DNA of 64,000 bases from Rotaria sp. Silwood1 (taxonomy: Eukaryota > Rotifera > Eurotatoria > Philodinida > Philodinidae). The number at the start of each line of letters is the position of its first letter. The stretch's first letter is position 1. Positions 59,252-64,000 of the stretch are shown here, piece after piece. A program made the translations under genes and the position numbers. The stretch is from contig CAJNOP010000024.1 in NCBI GenBank assembly GCA_905250075.1, forward strand, positions 1,050,508 through 1,114,507, given 5' to 3'. The notes below the pieces were generated by a model that was not told the origin of the DNA, made no database searches, and saw nothing but the letters and a program-made list of their open reading frames with translations.

Positions 59252-62200
59252 ATATTGATAGGTTTCGACGCTCTATTATCATTTGAAAAAAGTTTCATTC
59301 ATATATATTATTTAATTTTGTTGCGATATTTTTATTACTAAATAATTACTTATCCAAGAAATTTCTTACATGTAGAACGGTCTACATAACTGTGTAGGCC
59401 ATAAGAACAAACAAGATAAATGCAATGTCCCATAATTGAAGTTTCCAAGTCTTCCATTACGTATTTCTTTTCTTTACAATTACTGATAATTAAAAAGATT
59501 TTTCGAGTGATCGCAATACTTTGAAGGAAGTGCATTCTAAGGTTTTCTTAGAACTGAAAATACTTAGAACTCGTTATAGCTACAAGTAACACTTATCATT
59601 ACGACTCTCTTAACTCTCAACTGAATGTTCAACTCTTTTTGTATAAATTACTACTTTACAAGTCTTACTGACACCAATATCAAATGTATGTATGCAGTTG
59701 CATGTGCAAATGCCCGTGGGTCTGAGTTTGGATGCTGATATGCATGTCGGTATAAATCTGGGTTTGTGTGTAGATGTCGTTCTTTTCTTTTCTGAAAAAG
59801 CTACGGCTACCATTCGTAGATTGACTTACAAGTTAGCAGCAATGCATGTGTTCATCATTCATTTACCGATTTGTTTTGTACAAAAACACAAATAAGTGAA
59901 TTGATTGAAGTATGATGATCAGTGAAACAGATTGTCAAGGTTAAGTGTCTTCGTACAGTTTGTGATTATATTTGAGGATTGTTTGTTCGCATCTGAGTGT
60001 ACTCTTTTACAAGTAGAGTGTTATAAGTAATTGTTGTCTTAATTAATTAATCTTTTAATTTAAGTATGATTCCGGAATAATGGTTGGTTAGTCAAAAGCA
60101 AATACTATACGGAGACAGGATATGAATTGATATCGTTGATATACATGAATAGTGTGTTGAAGATGAGAAAAGTCAAATTTTTAGATATAGTAGTGTTTTA
60201 CGTGATATCTATGATAGGTATCGACAATATCATTCCTGTGTGTATAAATGTTTTGCATTGGGCATAGAATATAAAAATCATCAGAATGATCAAGAATTCG
60301 GTAGACAAGTTCTACCGGTAACGTAAGAAAAGTTGAAACAATTTTGGTCGACATGAATGAAAATTTTTGAGCTGTTTGAGACTTGGAAATGCATGTTGAG
60401 TATGTGGTGTGTTTAATCAAAGTTTTTTTGTTGACGAGAATTTATAATCGTTTTGTATCGGAAGCTGCTAATGCTTGTGCAATTACTTGTTTGGACAAAT
60501 TAACGTAAAGTAATCATATATTGTGAAATTGTCGTAGTAACAGCTACAGTTTACTTTGTGCTCTGTTAAATTGTATTTGGTCGCATGATAAAAGATAGAT
60601 ATGCATAACTTTGGCATTTATTTTTCGTTCTTCTTGGAACATCTTTAACTGAGATTCGATTGAATAATTGGTTACGTAAGTTTTTCTACATTTATTTATT
60701 GATGCAAATGCAATGTATTATCTGACTACTAATTAAGTCGAAATGATGGAATCATGCTTAAAGCAAGCAATTTTAAACAACATGACGTCTAAGATTTTAT
60801 CATTATGGTTTTTCAAACAATGATGTAAGTCCTATGTACTCGTTCATTAGCGGCTTCATCATTATTTTCTATTTTGAAAGCTTCTGAAGTCTATGGTTAG
60901 GTACTGCGTGATGATATATCATGAAAGTTCTGATCAAGTTCATTTAATACCATCGAGTAATCCATGGACGAATGGCTCTGCAATCTTTCTCATTGGCATC
61001 ATATTTAGTTTCAGCCGTATGTTTGCTAGAATTCCTTTTCTATTATAGTTAGGAACTAAGTAATGTTTTTTGGGTGCTTTATATGTCAATATATAGTTTT
61101 CGTTGGGTAATATACAGTGCTACAAAGCTTGATTTTTAAAATCATTGGCTTGCTAAGCTTTATCGTCGTTCATATTGAATAGACTTTCGAATGAATGAAG
61201 ATAATCTATAGATTTTCAAACACTATTGATATACCACACTTTAGTTAAATACTAGATGTTACTCTACTTTTGCGTGACCTCTCAAGTATTTAATGTTTTT
61301 TAGTCTTCTTTTTTATCTTCGATCCAGATGGAACTATTTGGTGCAAAATTGAGACAGACAGAACAGTCTCTACTCCTACTCACGCCTATGTGAACGTCTG
61401 TCAGAACTGTGCGGAGTGATAGTTTACGATCTGTATTTACACTGTTTGCTACAGTAAGGTTGATGTATTTTCACGTTTACTGACTAAAAACGATCCGTAA
61501 ACGTTAATCGATTTTTCGAGCGACCTCGGGATAGACAAGTCAAGATTTAGAACACTCAAGTTTCATAGCATCAAGACAATGTGGATACGACTGTATAGAA
61601 TGCCCATTTGATAAATGCTCTTCGAAGTAGACTACAAACAGAGCAAGTAGTACTCATCACTGCGACTTAGGTGTGAGTATGTGGATGTCGTTGTGACTGT
61701 AGGTGTGCGTGCTCAAAAGCCATATAGAAAAAAACATGTCATTCGGTGAAATTCCAGCCCAATAAAACTAATAAGTCGAAATCTAGAAATGGAAAACAAC
61801 TAAAAGACTGAAATCGCCACCACGAAAAAAACTGATTGGTCGACAGAGAGATAATGAAAACATCTGATTGACTGAATAGCTAGCATGAAGTCTTATTTCA
61901 AATAGCTGCTCAAAGTCCCTACAAATACATATATGTGTACAAATGACGTTATCAGTGCAAGCGAACACACTCATTTTTATTTCATATGACCTTTCATTTA
62001 GTTGAGGAATATATTCGTTGCTTGTTAGCTATAATAAAATATACGTCATATTTCGATTATTTTCAGTAATCAAATGAATAAGTAAAGGACTGCACTAAAT
62101 GTTTATCGTTTTGTTTGCTCTTCATTTTTATAATAATCATAACTGATAAGGATTTATCAAATTTACCCCATAAACGCTTCTTTCTGTTTTAATTTTTCTA

Positions 62201-64000
62201 TTGTTTGATTTCTCGAATAATTAGAGTTAGAAAAACATATACTTACATAATTGATCACTGCTCGAAAACATATCGTAAATTATGACATCGTGATCTATTC
62301 GATTATGACATATATTTTTGTTTCTGATCATCGTCGAACAAGTAAGTCGTTTTTTTGTAGCACAGCAAATATGCTTTTCATCGATAGTAATAAATATAAT
62401 CGGGTGGATTCTTTTATATCAACAGTTTTTAAACAAATAAGAGAAAAATCATTTTATAACTCGGACATTAGATTCAGCTTTCATTGAGAATGTTCTATCT
62501 AGAATACGATGGAGCGATAAAATTAAAACGTTTGCATTTTCTATTAATTCTTTATACAGTAGTTCTAAATACATGGAAATAAATAATAAATCATTAGGAA
62601 CATTATCGGACTGGTAGAAGAATTTTGTTTAATAGGAAATATTCATGATTCAGGTTAGTGATCGACCGATAAATGTTAGTTTAAGTAATAAAAAGCTTTG
62701 TTTTTTCATTTGTAGAGATATATCTTTCAACTCATTTTATTGAATTTATCAATCAGACACATTGGTTCTATTTCAGCTTGTTTTTTTTCTACACACTTGG
62801 TACTGCTATGCAGTGATACATACTATTGTCATTGATATATCTTGGTACCAGTGTCATCATTGGTACTACTTTATTATTTTATTTTTATTTTATTAAACAG
62901 TTATTCTTCTGAATTTTCTTTTTCTCTTACAATGTTTATATACCAAGGAAATTCATAAGTCTAAGGGACATCTGTCATTCAAGTATTTAAATATATAAAA
63001 ACAAGTAACTTGACATATTTCAATGTTTTACTTACAAATAATAGGACAAATAAGAGAAAATGTTAATGACTTCGATTCATTGGAATGCCAGCTCAACGAG
63101 GAAGAGAATTTAAGTAAAAGTCTATCGTTCTATATTCATTTGACACCACTAGAATATTGTGTTAGTACATGAAATAGATGATATACAATTTAAATGATTA
63201 TAAAATCGGTGTTAAATAAAAGATGATATTATACGATACTACACAAACTATTACTCTTATGAGTATTCAATAGTATTGCTGTGATATGATATTTTCGACA
63301 TTACATTGAACTCATCTTTTGTAGAACTCACATATATTTTTGAAGAAAATAATGAATGTAAGTTTCAATTGAGATTTTTACAGTTTCTCTTCTTCCACTT
63401 CTCCCCAACGTCCTAGCAATCTGGAATGAGAGAAGAAAAGCCAAAGATCATTGAATACGGTTTCCTAGCAACCGGAAAACGTACGTCAGTAATAACGGTG
63501 CTTAGATAATTCTAAAAGTCCGTAAAATCTTTCCAAGTATTCTATGAATTTAAGATTTCTACTTTACATTCGAATTAGTCTAAATATTGCAAGTTTTAGT
63601 ATTTAATGATATGAATCAGTCATATTGTATGTGTCAATCAATAAGATAATGGAATTATCAATCTAGCAGAGTCAAAATAGGACGGATATAAAAAAGTATG
63701 AACTAATTCAATATCAAGTTTTAGGTAAAAATTAACAGTATATGTCAAAGTTCGTCGATAAAAAGAATAGTTTAGCCGGATGCGTACTATTTGATACAAT
63801 CAATGGGTAAATAAATAGGTAGAATAGAAATTCTGAATGCAAACATTTTCAAAATGACAAATTTTCAGATTGTGCGCATCAACTATAAAAACTTTTCAAT
63901 TTTTTATTCATTTCTCTGATGTTTTCAGCACAAATTATTTTAATTCCTTTGATAATACACCATTAATTTATAAGTCACCAGTTGTCAGTATCATCCTTTC
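59252..64000. other. Intergenic to window end, no gene recognised
   Basis: AT-rich sequence with only short frames lacking family features (for example 59610-59813 minus, 60181-60420 minus, 62251-62487 plus). Degenerate TGTGNGTG-rich tracts occur near 59690-59780 and 61660-61710. No RNA gene could be recognised by eye. Confidence 0.45.

Overview
This is a eukaryotic, AT-rich, intron-dense contig fragment with one 100-N assembly gap at 20042-20141. Short GT-AG introns (mostly 45-70 nt), an ADP-ribosyltransferase fused to leucine-rich repeats, animal-type signalling genes (death-associated protein kinase, Rel-homology proteins) and many small non-autonomous DNA transposons point to a metazoan, most likely a bdelloid rotifer. 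That assignment is inferred from gene content and style; no marker in the window proves it.

Layout. 1-5.8 kb: two tandem (+) paralogues, the first cut by the window edge. Both carry an unrecognised N-terminal domain and a Rel-homology (NF-kB/NFAT-like) DNA-binding domain. Only the first keeps the IPT/dimerisation domain. 5.8-11 kb: gene-free, holding a 2,035-bp hAT-like element with a perfect 8-bp target duplication, itself hit by a piggyBac-like element and probably a third MITE. 11.1-17.3 kb: complete 17-exon eIF3c gene (910 aa). 17.3-26 kb: a decayed tandem copy of the eIF3c locus with introns, an unprocessed pseudogene. 26.4-39.0 kb: a complete DAPK1-like gene in 27 exons (1,709 aa): kinase, calmodulin-binding segment, ankyrin repeats, Roc-COR and death domain. 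39-42 kb: a 1-kb foldback element. 42.3 kb (+) and 54.5 kb (-): an inverted pair of small secreted cysteine-rich peptide genes. 44.5-47.7 kb (-): a six-exon FUSC-type membrane protein (874 aa). 56.3-58.7 kb (+): a three-exon ART-LRR fusion (749 aa). 59.0 kb: a 237-bp mariner-type MITE. From there to 64 kb no gene is seen.

How the genes may relate. Translation initiation (eIF3c) is housekeeping. The Rel-like pair, DAPK, ART-LRR and the secreted cysteine-rich peptides would all fit stress or immune signalling, but co-location is the only evidence here for a shared role. Exon boundaries were placed by reading frame, splice dinucleotides and family similarity recalled from knowledge. Summed exon lengths are divisible by three for every complete gene model.
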